DNA of 64,000 nt, taken from IMG/VR virus record IMGVR_UViG_3300032046_000006, positions 1 to 64,000 of that record; one strand, written 5' to 3'. This document shows, piece by piece, positions 7,523-14,568 of the stretch. Made by a program: the position numbers and the translations under genes. Positions within the stretch are counted from its first letter, which is position 1, and the number at the start of each line of letters is the position of its first letter. A model generated the notes under the pieces. It ran no database searches and was not told the origin of the DNA. It saw nothing but the letters and a program-made list of their open reading frames with translations. The DNA comes from a virus.

Positions 7523-8025
7523 TTTACGCCTCTCTTTCTTTTTATACATTCAACATGCTTTGTTAATTCTTTTACACTATATTTATATAAATCAATCCCC
7601 AATACCTCAAATGTCGGCTTTATATTATATTGCTTTTCTAAACTTAAAATCTCGGCAACTAGCGGAGCTTTCTCGGTATTAGATTGCGTTATTTCTATTA
7701 TCTTTTCTTCTTTGATTTCTTTTTTCTCTGTCAATAATAATTTCATTTCTTTAATTTTTCTGTGTAAAATAATTCGCTGTTTATCTCCAGAAGGTAAAGA
7801 TAATTTCTCGGCTCTTAAATCTTTTATCTCTTTTTTAATCCGCCTGATTTCTAAAGAGGATTCTTTAATTTCTTTTGGCTTGCCTGGGCTTCCCTTCGGC
7901 CTGCCTCTGCCTCGCTTTATAATAGGAGAAGTATCCCCCAATTCCTGCTTACTATCATTATCAGGAGCAACATTTTTTGTTTCGATAGTATCCGCGGGGG
8001 TTACTTCAATTTCTTTAGTGTCCAT
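7510..8025 (-). CDS. AT-hook, coiled-coil DNA-binding protein
   Basis: 171 residues. An acidic, low-complexity start is followed at about 38-53 by RGRGRPKGSPGKPK, which contains an AT-hook core (RGRP) that binds the minor groove of AT-rich DNA. Residues 55-110 are a highly charged coiled coil (EIRRIKKEIKDLRAEK..., KEIKEEKIIEI). The C-terminus (PTFEVLGIDLYKYSVKELTKHVECIKRK) is a small folded segment. It may organise or regulate phage DNA; this is inference from the motif. Confidence 0.75.
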   Translation of the reverse strand: MDTKEIEVTPADTIETKNVAPDNDSKQELGDTSPIIKRGRGRPKGSPGKPKEIKESSLEIRRIKKEIKDLRAEKLSLPSGDKQRIILHRKIKEMKLLLTEKKEIKEEKIIEITQSNTEKAPLVAEILSLEKQYNIKPTFEVLGIDLYKYSVKELTKHVECIKRKRGVKWVY

Positions 8026-8039
8026 TATATACCTCGCTT

Positions 8040-8213
8040 TTATATTTCTTTTTGTAAAAGTATCAATTTCTTAAAATCGTTTTTCTTTGTAATTTTAACT
8101 TCGCCAATATCGTTTTTAATAATGATATATCCATAAGTCGCTTTTATTACATCATAAGTCAAATTATTAAATACAACTACATCGCCCACACAAAAACTAT
8201 ATTCTCTTTTCAT
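8040..8213 (-). CDS. 57-residue beta-rich hypothetical protein
   Basis: Begins MKREYSFCVGDVVVFNNLTY and continues IKNDIGEVKITKKNDFKKL. 'F.VGD.V...' followed by 'I....I....' suggests an SH3/KOW-like barrel. It is the first gene downstream of the 8,236-8,264 promoter and has GAAAGGAGAATT upstream. Confidence 0.5.
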   Translation of the reverse strand: MKREYSFCVGDVVVFNNLTYDVIKATYGYIIIKNDIGEVKITKKNDFKKLILLQKEI

Positions 8214-8235
8214 TTTTAATTCTCCTTTCTAATTA

Positions 8236-8264
8236 AGTATAACATATTATTTATGTTTTGTCAA
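8236..8264 (-). promoter_or_regulatory. Sigma70-type promoter
   Basis: Minus strand: TTGACA (8264-8259), 17-bp spacer, TATACT (8241-8236), a consensus arrangement. The -35 lies inside the last codons of the 8,247-8,609 gene. Confidence 0.85.
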
Positions 8265-8609
8265 GTATTCATTTTTCCGTCGGAGATTTCTTATTTCTTT
8301 TAAAGTTTTTCTTATAATAAATTTATTTCCCTCAATTATATAATAATGTTTAGGTTTTAAATACTCATCTATACCACCATATATATCAAATTGATTTCTG
8401 GTCAAATCAATTCTATGCTTACCACAAATTAAATAAGTATGATTAACTTTATTTTTTCTTGCTTGATTATTATATTCAAAAAATAAATCCTCATCATTAA
8501 CACTAACATAACCAGCGATTAAAACAGGGTCATATCCTTTTTTCTTTAATCGATTATATGCTTCTTCGCTAACAGGGATACAATTTCCATAAGTATATGT
8601 ATTTTTCAT
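8247..8609 (-). CDS. Hypothetical protein, 120 residues
   Basis: Contains GNCIPVSEEAYNRLKKKGYD, ARKNKVNHTYLICGKHRIDL and a basic C-terminus (EIRNLRRKNEYLTKHK). Tight ATGA coupling to the small membrane protein upstream. No family recognised. Confidence 0.65.
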   Translation of the reverse strand: MKNTYTYGNCIPVSEEAYNRLKKKGYDPVLIAGYVSVNDEDLFFEYNNQARKNKVNHTYLICGKHRIDLTRNQFDIYGGIDEYLKPKHYYIIEGNKFIIRKTLKEIRNLRRKNEYLTKHK

Positions 8610-8770
8610 TTTAAAAACTCCTCTAAATCATCTTTACTCTTTTTGAGGTCTTTATATGCCTCTTTTAATTCTCTAAAACTTTCTCGACTCTTATAAATAA
8701 AATATAATTCTATCCTAATAAATGCCCAAATTAAACCTATAATTGATAATATATAGAGTAATTTAATCAT
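8606..8770 (-). CDS. Small membrane protein (54 residues)
   Basis: Residues 1-24 are one hydrophobic helix (MIKLLYILSIIGLIWAFIRI), followed by a charged helix (SRESFRELKEAYKDLKKSKD). The layout, one membrane anchor plus a coiled cytoplasmic tail, recalls phage spanin/Rz- or holin-like small proteins, but this is only topology. ATGA overlap with the next gene. Confidence 0.55.
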   Translation of the reverse strand: MIKLLYILSIIGLIWAFIRIELYFIYKSRESFRELKEAYKDLKKSKDDLEEFLK

Positions 8771-8771
8771 T

Positions 8772-9146
8772 TTAACCTTTCATATATAAATTTTCTTTTA
8801 GTGTTTCGTGTCCATCGTCTTTACTGTTTATATATATGGTAATTAAATTTTTTATTTTGCTTACCACTAAAAATAAATCTATATCCTTATTATAATCTAC
8901 CCTATAACAAATCTTCTCTGGCTCTCTGGTTTTATCGTTAAGGTAATACTCAAATATCTGCTCTGGCTCTAAAATAATGCCCTTAATAAACCTCAATATG
9001 CCCTCAATATCTATAATCCTATATTTTATATTGTCGAGACAATGCCCGGAGTGTGTCCATTGCATATCGTTTAATTGCTCGGTTAAAATACTTAACTTAT
9101 GCCAATGCTCTGGCTCGGTATATACTGCCTTATGGTATCGGAGCAT
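8772..9146 (-). CDS. Hypothetical protein, possibly a nuclease/toxin-like domain
   Basis: 124 residues. HWHKLSILTEQLNDMQWTHS and the C-terminal ITIYINSKDDGHETLKENLY stand out. The ending 'x-x-IYxNxKDDxHxTL' is similar to a motif I recall at the end of phage-associated Barnase/EndoU/RelE-like nuclease families, but the rest is not clear enough to claim activity. Other possibility: an unrelated early phage protein. Confidence 0.55.
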   Translation of the reverse strand: MLRYHKAVYTEPEHWHKLSILTEQLNDMQWTHSGHCLDNIKYRIIDIEGILRFIKGIILEPEQIFEYYLNDKTREPEKICYRVDYNKDIDLFLVVSKIKNLITIYINSKDDGHETLKENLYMKG

Positions 9147-9322
9147 CTAACCCTTGCCTTTCTTAAAATATAGCCCTTAATCGTTTCAAGGTTCAAATAT
9201 ATTCAGTCAAGTCAATAGTTATATTACCTTATCTTTCTTACCTATTATATAACTGCTTCCTATATGTTATATGTTTTACCTTAAAATAGTTTATCCCTGC
9301 CCTTACTACGCCTTAAAAATAA

Positions 9323-9709
9323 TTACCATTCTATTAGTTCGCCTTCATAACTTAATTTTACAGTATAACCTCTAGGGTCTCCCTGATACTCGATGCTAAA
9401 CTTCGGCTTGATAGCGATTAACTTATTTATTTTATCCTCTATTTTGCTTTGCTCCTCTTGAAATATAGTTACTTCATCATCATTAACATAGGCACTCTTT
9501 ACGCCTTGCCCATATTGACTCTTTGCCCATTCGTCGATGTTACCACTATAATAATGTACCCCATTAACAAACCCCTCACCATTACAATCATTAGCCGCTT
9601 GCCTTTGGTGTTTGAATGCCAATCTTGACACTTTTTTAATCAAATCAAAATCGTCATAATTAAAATCTTTATGCTTCTGCCCAAAATATACACTATGTAA
9701 ATCTAACAT
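9323..9709 (-). CDS. Conserved phage hypothetical protein (DPRG motif)
   Basis: 128 residues. The layout AFKHQRQAANDCNGEGFVNG, then SGNIDEWAKSQYGQGVKSAY, then FSIEYQGDPRGYTVKLSYEG is familiar from proteins of unknown function in many phage early regions; the EYQ-x-DPRG-x-x-V-x-L pattern is the clearest mark. Located upstream of a 176-bp stretch (9,147-9,322) where I see no gene. Confidence 0.7.
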   Translation of the reverse strand: MLDLHSVYFGQKHKDFNYDDFDLIKKVSRLAFKHQRQAANDCNGEGFVNGVHYYSGNIDEWAKSQYGQGVKSAYVNDDEVTIFQEEQSKIEDKINKLIAIKPKFSIEYQGDPRGYTVKLSYEGELIEW

Positions 9710-9779
9710 TTTACTGCCTCCCTTTCGGTAATGTTTCCATTGTCTCGGCTTATGCTTTCATAGGTTAAGCAATCACCTC

Positions 9780-9956
9780 TTATTTATTAAATAATCTGTC
9801 TATTTCTTGATTGTGATAGTAAACAATTAAATCCGCTTCTTTATGAGTCAATCCGCAAATAACAGTACGCAAACAACCGCCCTTGGCGTTTACCTCATCG
9901 ATTGCAGAGTAACCATATCGCCTGCCCTCTTCCCAATATCTTTTTTCTTTTTCCAT
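9780..9956 (-). CDS. 58-residue hypothetical protein
   Basis: Begins MEKEKRYWEEGRRYGYSAID and ends YYHNQEIDRLFNK. Preceded by the very strong AAAAGGAGGTGAGATATG ribosome site. Unknown function. Confidence 0.55.
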   Translation of the reverse strand: MEKEKRYWEEGRRYGYSAIDEVNAKGGCLRTVICGLTHKEADLIVYYHNQEIDRLFNK

Positions 9957-9973
9957 ATCTCACCTCCTTTTAT

Positions 9974-10285
9974 TTAAAGATTCCTAAAATAGTGCCCGTT
10001 AGCTTCGCCATAGTCCATCATTATATCTCTAGCTGTCGCCTCCCAGTCAATATGTATATAGACTGGTAAATTTTTAGGTATATCACCGCAAGACTCCAAT
10101 AAATCTTGCGCAAAATCTTCATCGCTTGAAAATTCCCCAGAGTACGCCTCCTCAATATCTGCCGGCTGTACATCACAATCAAAAGCGGATACTATAACAT
10201 CTTCGCCATATTGTTTAATTAAATCCTCCAGCCCACCCCTTCCCAAATCCTTAATACATTGCTTAGCTTGTGTATAAGTTAACAT
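9974..10285 (-). CDS. ardA: ArdA-like antirestriction protein, short form
   Basis: 103 residues, about the length of the C-terminal part of full ArdA (about 165). The features DIEEAYSGEFSSDEDFAQDL and VYIHIDWEATARDIMMDY followed by NGHYF match the ArdA tail: the acidic 'Y.G.f.S..dFA' turn and the 'yiD.e..ArDl...d' helix. The protein is strongly acidic as expected of a DNA mimic that blocks type I restriction. The first ArdA subdomain is missing, so activity is plausible but unproven. AAGGAGGATTTAAAG ribosome site. Confidence 0.65.
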   Translation of the reverse strand: MLTYTQAKQCIKDLGRGGLEDLIKQYGEDVIVSAFDCDVQPADIEEAYSGEFSSDEDFAQDLLESCGDIPKNLPVYIHIDWEATARDIMMDYGEANGHYFRNL

Positions 10286-10319
10286 CTTTAAATCCTCCTT
10301 GTTTTATTGCTTTCATAGG

Positions 10320-10511
10320 TTAAGCAATAACCTTCATTACTTCGTCTTTAATTCCCAAACCAAATTTTACCGCCTTCATTATTCTTGCAACGCCTTCATC
10401 GGAGATGTCTTTTCTATCAGCAAAAAACCTATCCAGTTTACCTCTTACAACAAAATCCTTTGCCTCCTGCGTTCCTGCTCCCGCTTTTCTGCCTCTTTGT
10501 TTAGTTTCCAT
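10320..10511 (-). CDS. 63-residue basic hypothetical protein
   Basis: Starts METKQRGRKAGAGTQEAKDF; the N-terminal basic 'RGRKAG' could contact DNA. The rest is helical (DISDEGVARIMKAVKFGLGI). It starts inside the last codons of the upstream beta-helix gene, with AAAGGAGGTGAG as ribosome site. Confidence 0.6.
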   Translation of the reverse strand: METKQRGRKAGAGTQEAKDFVVRGKLDRFFADRKDISDEGVARIMKAVKFGLGIKDEVMKVIA

Positions 10512-10977
10512 ATCTCACCTCCTTTAATTTTCCTATGCTTGCTTCGTCTCCTATGCTTGCGCAGTTTCCTATGCTTGCTTTGTATCCTATGCTTGCGGAG
10601 TTTCCTATGCGTGCGTAGTTTCCTATGCTTGCGTAGTTTCCTATGCTTGCGGAGTTTCCTATGCTTGCGGAGTTTCCTATGCTTGCGGAGTTTCCTATGC
10701 TTGCGTAGTTTCCTATGCTTGCGTAGTCTCTCATGCTTGCGGAGTTTCCTATGCTTGCGTAGTCTCCTATGCGTGCGTAGTTTCCTATGCTTGCGTAGTT
10801 TCCTATGCTTGCGGAGTTTCCTATGCTTGCGGAGTTTCCTATGCGTGCGTAGTTTCCTATGCTTGCAGTTTCACTAACAATAATTTTTCTGTCATCTAAA
10901 TCTTTTTTTAAATCTTTTAAACTTCCTTCTTTTAATTCCCAATCATAAGTTTTTAAATTTTTTAAATAAATTTTCAT
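10501..10977 (-). CDS. Hexapeptide-repeat (left-handed beta-helix) protein
   Basis: 158 residues. After a 35-residue leader (MKIYLKNLKTYDWELKEG...) the protein is about 19 copies of a hexapeptide of the type A-S-I-G-N-(Y/S), the isoleucine/valine-at-every-sixth-position pattern of left-handed parallel beta-helices. Acetyltransferases with this fold have extra catalytic loops and a histidine, absent here, so a structural or DNA-mimic-like role (as in pentapeptide proteins) is more likely. The near-identity of the repeats at DNA level points to recent expansion. Confidence 0.8.
   Translation of the reverse strand: MKIYLKNLKTYDWELKEGSLKDLKKDLDDRKIIVSETASIGNYARIGNSASIGNSASIGNYASIGNYARIGDYASIGNSASMRDYASIGNYASIGNSASIGNSASIGNSASIGNYASIGNYARIGNSASIGYKASIGNCASIGDEASIGKLKEVRYGN
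10531..10870. repeat. 18-nt tandem repeat (about 19 copies)
   Basis: Unit cctatgcttgcgkagttt with k = g or t and a few gtgcg or tctc variants, repeated in phase. It encodes the hexapeptide beta-helix on the minus strand. Confidence 0.95.
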
Positions 10978-11027
10978 TTTCCCGTCTCCTTTTTAAAAAA
11001 ATCTAGTCTTTCAATCTTCATACCTAA

Positions 11028-11056
11028 AGTATAGCATATAATTCTTAACTTGTCAA
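11028..11056 (-). promoter_or_regulatory. Sigma70-type promoter
   Basis: Minus strand: TTGACA (11056-11051), 17-bp spacer, TATACT (11033-11028), upstream of the 10,977 start. Same extended motif (CCTTGACAA ... TATACTT) as the other early promoters. Confidence 0.85.
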
Positions 11057-11063
11057 GGCGATA

Positions 11064-11270
11064 TTATTTTAAAGGTAAGTGCCATCCCTTTATATATTCT
11101 ATCCATTTAATTGTACCTTGCCTTGTCATTAACCCATTACGATAGCATATAATCGCTAATGATTGCCCTTCTCTTTTTGTCTTGCATTGCCTCATCCCAT
11201 CATATAAAGAGGTTTTATCACCATACCACCATTTTAAAATATCCGCTTTGTTTAGTGTTTTTATATCCAT
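11064..11270 (-). CDS. 68-residue hypothetical protein
   Basis: Contains LKWWYGDKTSLYDGMRQCKTK and IICYRNGLMTRQGTIKWIEY, a small helical basic protein. Its ATG is one base upstream of the stop of the gene before it. Not recognised. Confidence 0.6.
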   Translation of the reverse strand: MDIKTLNKADILKWWYGDKTSLYDGMRQCKTKREGQSLAIICYRNGLMTRQGTIKWIEYIKGWHLPLK

Positions 11271-11582
11271 TTAGTCGCCCTCCTTTAACCCTGTATATTT
11301 ATACATAGATAAACTTTCAGCTTCTCTTGCTTTAATCCATGAATTACTATAATAATTTAATCTATTATCTATTAAATTATTAAATTTTTTATCTTTGTGA
11401 TTGCTGTCAATGCAATCAAAGATAAATAGCTTACCTTCAATAAAAATTCCTGCTTCTATAATTTCCCTATAATCATAGTCATTATCTCTAGCAATAGTTT
11501 CATGACTTAGCCAGTCGCTTTTATAATGCCTTAAAAAACCGGTAACCCTATCTTTAACGATGATAAATTTAGTTTCGGTCAT
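11271..11582 (-). CDS. 103-residue hypothetical protein
   Basis: Beta-rich start (ETKFIIVKDRVTGFLRHYKS) then IIEAGIFIEGKLFIFDCIDS and a helical end. Overlaps the next upstream gene by 14 bp. Unknown family. Confidence 0.6.
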   Translation of the reverse strand: MTETKFIIVKDRVTGFLRHYKSDWLSHETIARDNDYDYREIIEAGIFIEGKLFIFDCIDSNHKDKKFNNLIDNRLNYYSNSWIKAREAESLSMYKYTGLKEGD

Positions 11583-11802
11583 TGTATAAACCCTCTTGTA
11601 GTTCTTTCTTTATTTTATCCCTATAACTTATGGCATCCGCTTCAGTTTCAAAGTACTTAAAAATACATCTTTCCCTATCCAAAATCTTATAAATACACCC
11701 ATAAAAAGGTTTATCTCTATCAAATCCAAATAGCCCATCCCTTCTAGCATTGCCTATCTCATCATCGATTTTTGTAACTTTTCTTTTATATGTTTTATCC
11801 AT
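11569..11802 (-). CDS. 77-residue hypothetical protein
   Basis: Contains PFYGCIYKILDRERCIFKYF and ETEADAISYRDKIKKELQEG. The beta-hairpin plus helix ('..fet.eeAi.y...i..') is common in small phage proteins. Function unknown. Confidence 0.6.
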   Translation of the reverse strand: MDKTYKRKVTKIDDEIGNARRDGLFGFDRDKPFYGCIYKILDRERCIFKYFETEADAISYRDKIKKELQEGLYNDRN

Positions 11803-11835
11803 TTTAATACCTCCCTTATTCTTTTATCCTCCCGC

Positions 11836-12060
11836 CTATAAAACATTATATCCGCAGTTCCTCATTGCTTGTTTAGTTTCAAGCTTTAAAAGTTCTCTTT
11901 CAGCGATTTCTTTAGTAACAAATTCATCCCATATCTTATATTCAATATAAGATGCACCAAAACTATCTATAAAATACCTTGCAATTCTAATACTATATAT
12001 GCCCTTAATATATTTGTTATGGTATACTTCGGCAATTTCTTTTATTAGTTTAACCCTCAT
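11836..12060 (-). CDS. 74-residue hypothetical protein
   Basis: Begins MRVKLIKEIAEVYHNKYIKG and has DEFVTKEIAERELLKLETKQ near the end. Helical, basic. AAAAAGGAGGGATAAG ribosome site. Not recognised. Confidence 0.6.
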   Translation of the reverse strand: MRVKLIKEIAEVYHNKYIKGIYSIRIARYFIDSFGASYIEYKIWDEFVTKEIAERELLKLETKQAMRNCGYNVL

Positions 12061-12094
12061 CTTATCCCTCCTTTTTAAAAATCTTTTAATCTCC

Positions 12095-12214
12095 TCATAT
12101 CATATATTTAAAATAATCAATCGCCAATAAAATATTTCCTTCCCAAATTTTACGATTGCCTCTAAATACTGCTAAACTCCCATTTCTGTCAATGAAGGAA
12201 CGGGATAAATCCAA
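12095..12214 (-). CDS. Possible 39-residue peptide with TTG start
   Basis: The frame contains SRSFIDRNGSLAVFRGNRKI and ends IDYFKYMI. There is no ATG; a TTG at 12,214 is preceded by GAAAGGA at 10 nt. The sequence looks protein-like and fills a gap in a packed operon, but the start is a guess. Confidence 0.3.
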   Translation of the reverse strand: MDLSRSFIDRNGSLAVFRGNRKIWEGNILLAIDYFKYMI

Positions 12215-12229
12215 TCTCGTTAATTCCTT

Positions 12230-12412
12230 TCAATTTCCAATTAACTTATTTATCTTTCTGATTCTTGTTTTCAATTCCCTTCTAACCTTGCGGCCTTCGC
12301 CGGTATTACTACAGTAATAGAGTCTCTTTCCTAAGTCTTCCCTTTCCAGTGCCAAATCCCTTTTTTCACAATTTCCTTGAGTAAAGATCTTTTCCATGTT
12401 TTTAAAAGTCAT
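12230..12412 (-). CDS. 60-residue basic hypothetical protein
   Basis: Begins MTFKNMEKIFTQGNCEKRDL and ends RRELKTRIRKINKLIGN. First gene of the leftward early transcript, 47 bp downstream of the promoter at 12,459-12,487, with AAAAAGGAGGAATAAG upstream. Charged helices; could bind nucleic acid. Not recognised. Confidence 0.6.
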   Translation of the reverse strand: MTFKNMEKIFTQGNCEKRDLALEREDLGKRLYYCSNTGEGRKVRRELKTRIRKINKLIGN

Positions 12413-12458
12413 CTTATTCCTCCTTTTTAAAAAATTTTAAATCCCCTAACCTATAAGA

Positions 12459-12487
12459 AGTATAACATAAATAAATAAATTTGTCAA
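12459..12487 (-). promoter_or_regulatory. Sigma70-type promoter of the leftward early operon
   Basis: Minus strand: TTGACA (12487-12482), 17-bp spacer, TATACT (12464-12459). It is the first promoter left of the non-coding centre and reads into the 12,412 gene. Confidence 0.85.
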
Positions 12488-12541
12488 GGGCAAAATAAAA
12501 AATAAATTAAACTAACCTACGCTATCCGCTCCCCACCACAA

Positions 12542-12611
12542 AATCGGCAGGCAGGCAAAGTCCGTCTTTTAGGTGTCCGTCTGGCCCATTACACGGATTA
12601 TAAAGCCGATT
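12542..12611. repeat. Inverted repeat AATCGGC/GCCGATT around GC-rich block
   Basis: AATCGGC (12542-12548) and GCCGATT (12605-12611) are perfect complements enclosing 56 nt that includes two copies of TCCGTCT. The block is visibly richer in G and C than everything around it. Possible structured RNA or cruciform. Confidence 0.4.
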
Positions 12612-12621
12612 ACACCCAGGC

Positions 12622-12694
12622 TAGTGTATTTTTCCGCCGTAGGCGGATCCGCTAAGAGAATAAATAAGAAAGATAAAAATAAACTAATACACTA
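12622..12694. repeat. REP-like palindromes inside a 9-bp inverted repeat
   Basis: TAGTGTATT (12622-12630) and AATACACTA (12686-12694) form a perfect 9-bp inverted repeat. It encloses TCCGCC-GTA-GGCGGA (12633-12647), overlapping the 10-bp palindrome GCGGATCCGC (12643-12652). The CCGCC/GGCGG core resembles REP elements seen in many bacterial chromosomes. Confidence 0.5.
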
Positions 12695-13274
12695 TAATAA
12701 AAAAGATGAGAAGTAAGGCAAGAAATAAAAACTGGCGCATAATTTATGCCTCAAATTTATACCTTAAATCCCGCTTATACTCTATAAGTAAATTATAAAA
12801 TAATATACCTCAATTTTATTATAACCTATTCAATTATAATAACTTATATCAATATGGGGCCGGGTTCAGTTTAGCAAAATCCACAAAATCTTCGGAAGTA
12901 TACCGACTATATTTATCTATCGATTTATTTATTCTACCCACTCACTTATATATATTTATGTCATATTTTACTCTTTTTCTTATTTATTGAGTTCGGGATA
13001 TTTATTTATTCTTACCTTTTTTATTCTATCTTATTCTATTCATTGACTTTATATTTTATTTCCTACCATTTATATTTATATTGTTCGGGGCATTATTTAT
13101 ATTATATTTGCGACTGTTCGGTAATCATTAATAAATTCCTTTTTATTTATGTTTCGGTAAGTTGCTAAAAATGATAAGTTAGAGAAATAGAATAGGCTTA
13201 TTTTTATTATTAAATTAGATTAATATGTATTGGTGATAGTGGGTGGTGGGTTTATTTTAGCAAAGATACTATAT

Positions 13275-13827
13275 AGGTAGAAAGTAGGGTATTTTTTAAT
13301 TTTTTTTAATTTAACCTATTGGGTTCATTAAAGTTATATTTCTACCTATACTTCTACCTTTACATATCTCATTGTATTAGTTGTAGTTATGTAAATGGGT
13401 AAAAGTTTCTACCTTTGTAACTATTTGCTACTGTTAAAGTTATATCCAAAAAAGAGTTTCTACCTGCATTTTAGGGTAGATACTGCCTTTTTATCGAAAT
13501 AATAGTATCTTTACCGGATAATAAATCATAGTTTCTACCTTACATCTACCTATGAATCTACCTTTTTCTACCTTTATCGTAACTCATTATTTATCAACAA
13601 GGTAGATTTAAGTAGAAAGTAAGTTTAGGTAAATCTACCTATTTCTACCTTTTTAAAAGGTAGATTTGGGTAGATTCTAAGAATCGTAGAAAATAAGAGG
13701 TCGAGGTGCGGAACTGCCCCCTACCCCCGTAGGGTAGTAATTTTATCATTGTTTTAGGTTTTTTTCTTTCCCAGTAGCTATTCTGAAGAAGAAAATAAAC
13801 ACATACACAATGGTAGAAGAAGGTAGA
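13275..13827. repeat. Iteron-like array of 14 TCTACCT/AGGTAGA heptamers
   Basis: Exact copies start at 13341, 13353, 13408, 13459, 13534, 13545, 13557, 13567, 13634 and 13644 (TCTACCT) and at 13275, 13600, 13658 and 13821 (AGGTAGA), with several one-mismatch copies (GGGTAGA at 13474 and 13668). Chance expectation in 550 bp of AT-rich DNA is well below one. At 13,591 the word TTATCAACA differs by one base from the DnaA box TTATCCACA. A perfect palindrome CTACCTTTT-T-AAAAGGTAG lies near 13,655. This is the layout of an iteron origin or of a repressor operator array. Confidence 0.75.
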
Positions 13828-13854
13828 AAGCGATTTGCTTTTTGAATCGATTTC

Positions 13855-13918
13855 TATTTAATACGATAGTATTAAATATAATATATAAAACTAGTATTTA
13901 ATACTAAGTATTAAATAC
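13855..13918. repeat. Two long AT-rich perfect palindromes
   Basis: TATTTAATAC (13855-13864) and GTATTAAATA (13869-13878) flank a 4-nt centre. GTATTTAATACT (13894-13905) and AGTATTAAATAC (13907-13918) flank a single A. Both share the word GTATTTAATA, so four half-sites lie within 64 bp. Possible dimer-binding operators or an easily melted origin element. Confidence 0.7.
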
Positions 13919-14358
13919 GTTACTAGTAGTAATACGTAGTAATGTATTTAATAAGAGTAAGAGATTGTTAAGAGAGAGAGATTATGAAATTTCTTAATTA
14001 AATTGATTTTATTCTTCATTTGGAAAAATAGTTAAAATAATGGTTGCAGAAATCGCTTTTTTTGTAGATACTTTAATTGAAAGGATATGAGATTTAATTT
14101 TTGAGAATAATGATACTTAATATGCCTATAACTCCGAAAGGGAAATGAAGGGTTCACAGTTCCTCTTATTCTCATAACTTATTGTATTTGCTTTCTTTCT
14201 GAATCTTGAGATGTGGTATTTGAGCATCTAAATCTAAAGCCAATTAGACAAGTTCGGAAAGAGTTATTTTATACTTTTCCTCAAAAGGGCGTTGACTGGG
14301 TCGATGGCTCTGCGAGGATTTATTTAATTTATTAATCTTTTTAAAAAAAGGAGATAGC

Positions 14359-14487
14359 ATGGGTAGGGGAAGAAAGAAACTCGACATTAATGTTAAGATT
14401 CAAAGAGCCAAAGATTTATTGGCAAAATTAGAGGCAGAAAAAGAAGAGGGGATGGCTCCATCTTGTCTTTCTCCGAAAACAGAATAA
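14359..14487 (+). CDS. 42-residue basic/charged peptide, first rightward gene
   Basis: Begins MGRGRKKLDINVKIQRAKDL and ends APSCLSPKTE. Strong AAAAAAAGGAGATAGC ribosome site. The GRGRKK start is nucleic-acid-like, followed by an acidic helix (AKLEAEKEEG). It heads the late strand and is followed directly by a hairpin and a terminator, so it may be made from a short transcript. Function unknown. Confidence 0.6.
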   Translation: MGRGRKKLDINVKIQRAKDLLAKLEAEKEEGMAPSCLSPKTE

Positions 14488-14525
14488 ATAAGTTTATTAC
14501 CCGATTTATTTTTTAAGTCGGGAAT

Positions 14526-14552
14526 GAGGGAGAATTAATTTTCTCCCTCCCA
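14526..14552 (+). terminator. GAGGG-type hairpin with CCCAAA tail (copy 1)
   Basis: GAGGGAGAA (14526-14534), 6-nt loop, TTCTCCCTC (14541-14549), then CCAAA. First of six related hairpins on the plus strand. It lacks a U-tract, so intrinsic termination is not assured; a 3'-end or RNA-protein binding role is equally possible. Confidence 0.5.
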
Positions 14553-14568
14553 AATTTAGTAACAAATT

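Larger units (their letters stand above)
12413..14358. other. Non-coding divergent region, candidate origin/control region
   Basis: No credible gene in about 1.9 kb. Genes to the left read leftward and genes to the right read rightward. The region holds, from left to right, a leftward promoter, two GC-rich palindromic blocks, a long AT-rich stretch with scattered gttcgg words (about 12,980-13,160), an array of TCTACCT heptamers, AT-rich perfect palindromes, and about 350 bp up to the first rightward gene in which I see nothing definite. Confidence 0.6.

Noticed and set aside
10299-10877. Plus-strand frame rich in CLRSFL repeats
   Set aside because: Shadow of the 18-nt repeat; opposite strand encodes the hexapeptide helix with a proper ribosome site.
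12413-14358. tRNA genes or hidden coding genes in the large gap
   Set aside because: No cloverleaf with a GTTCRANNC arm was found by eye and no open frame with a ribosome site exceeds background; the repeats better explain the region.
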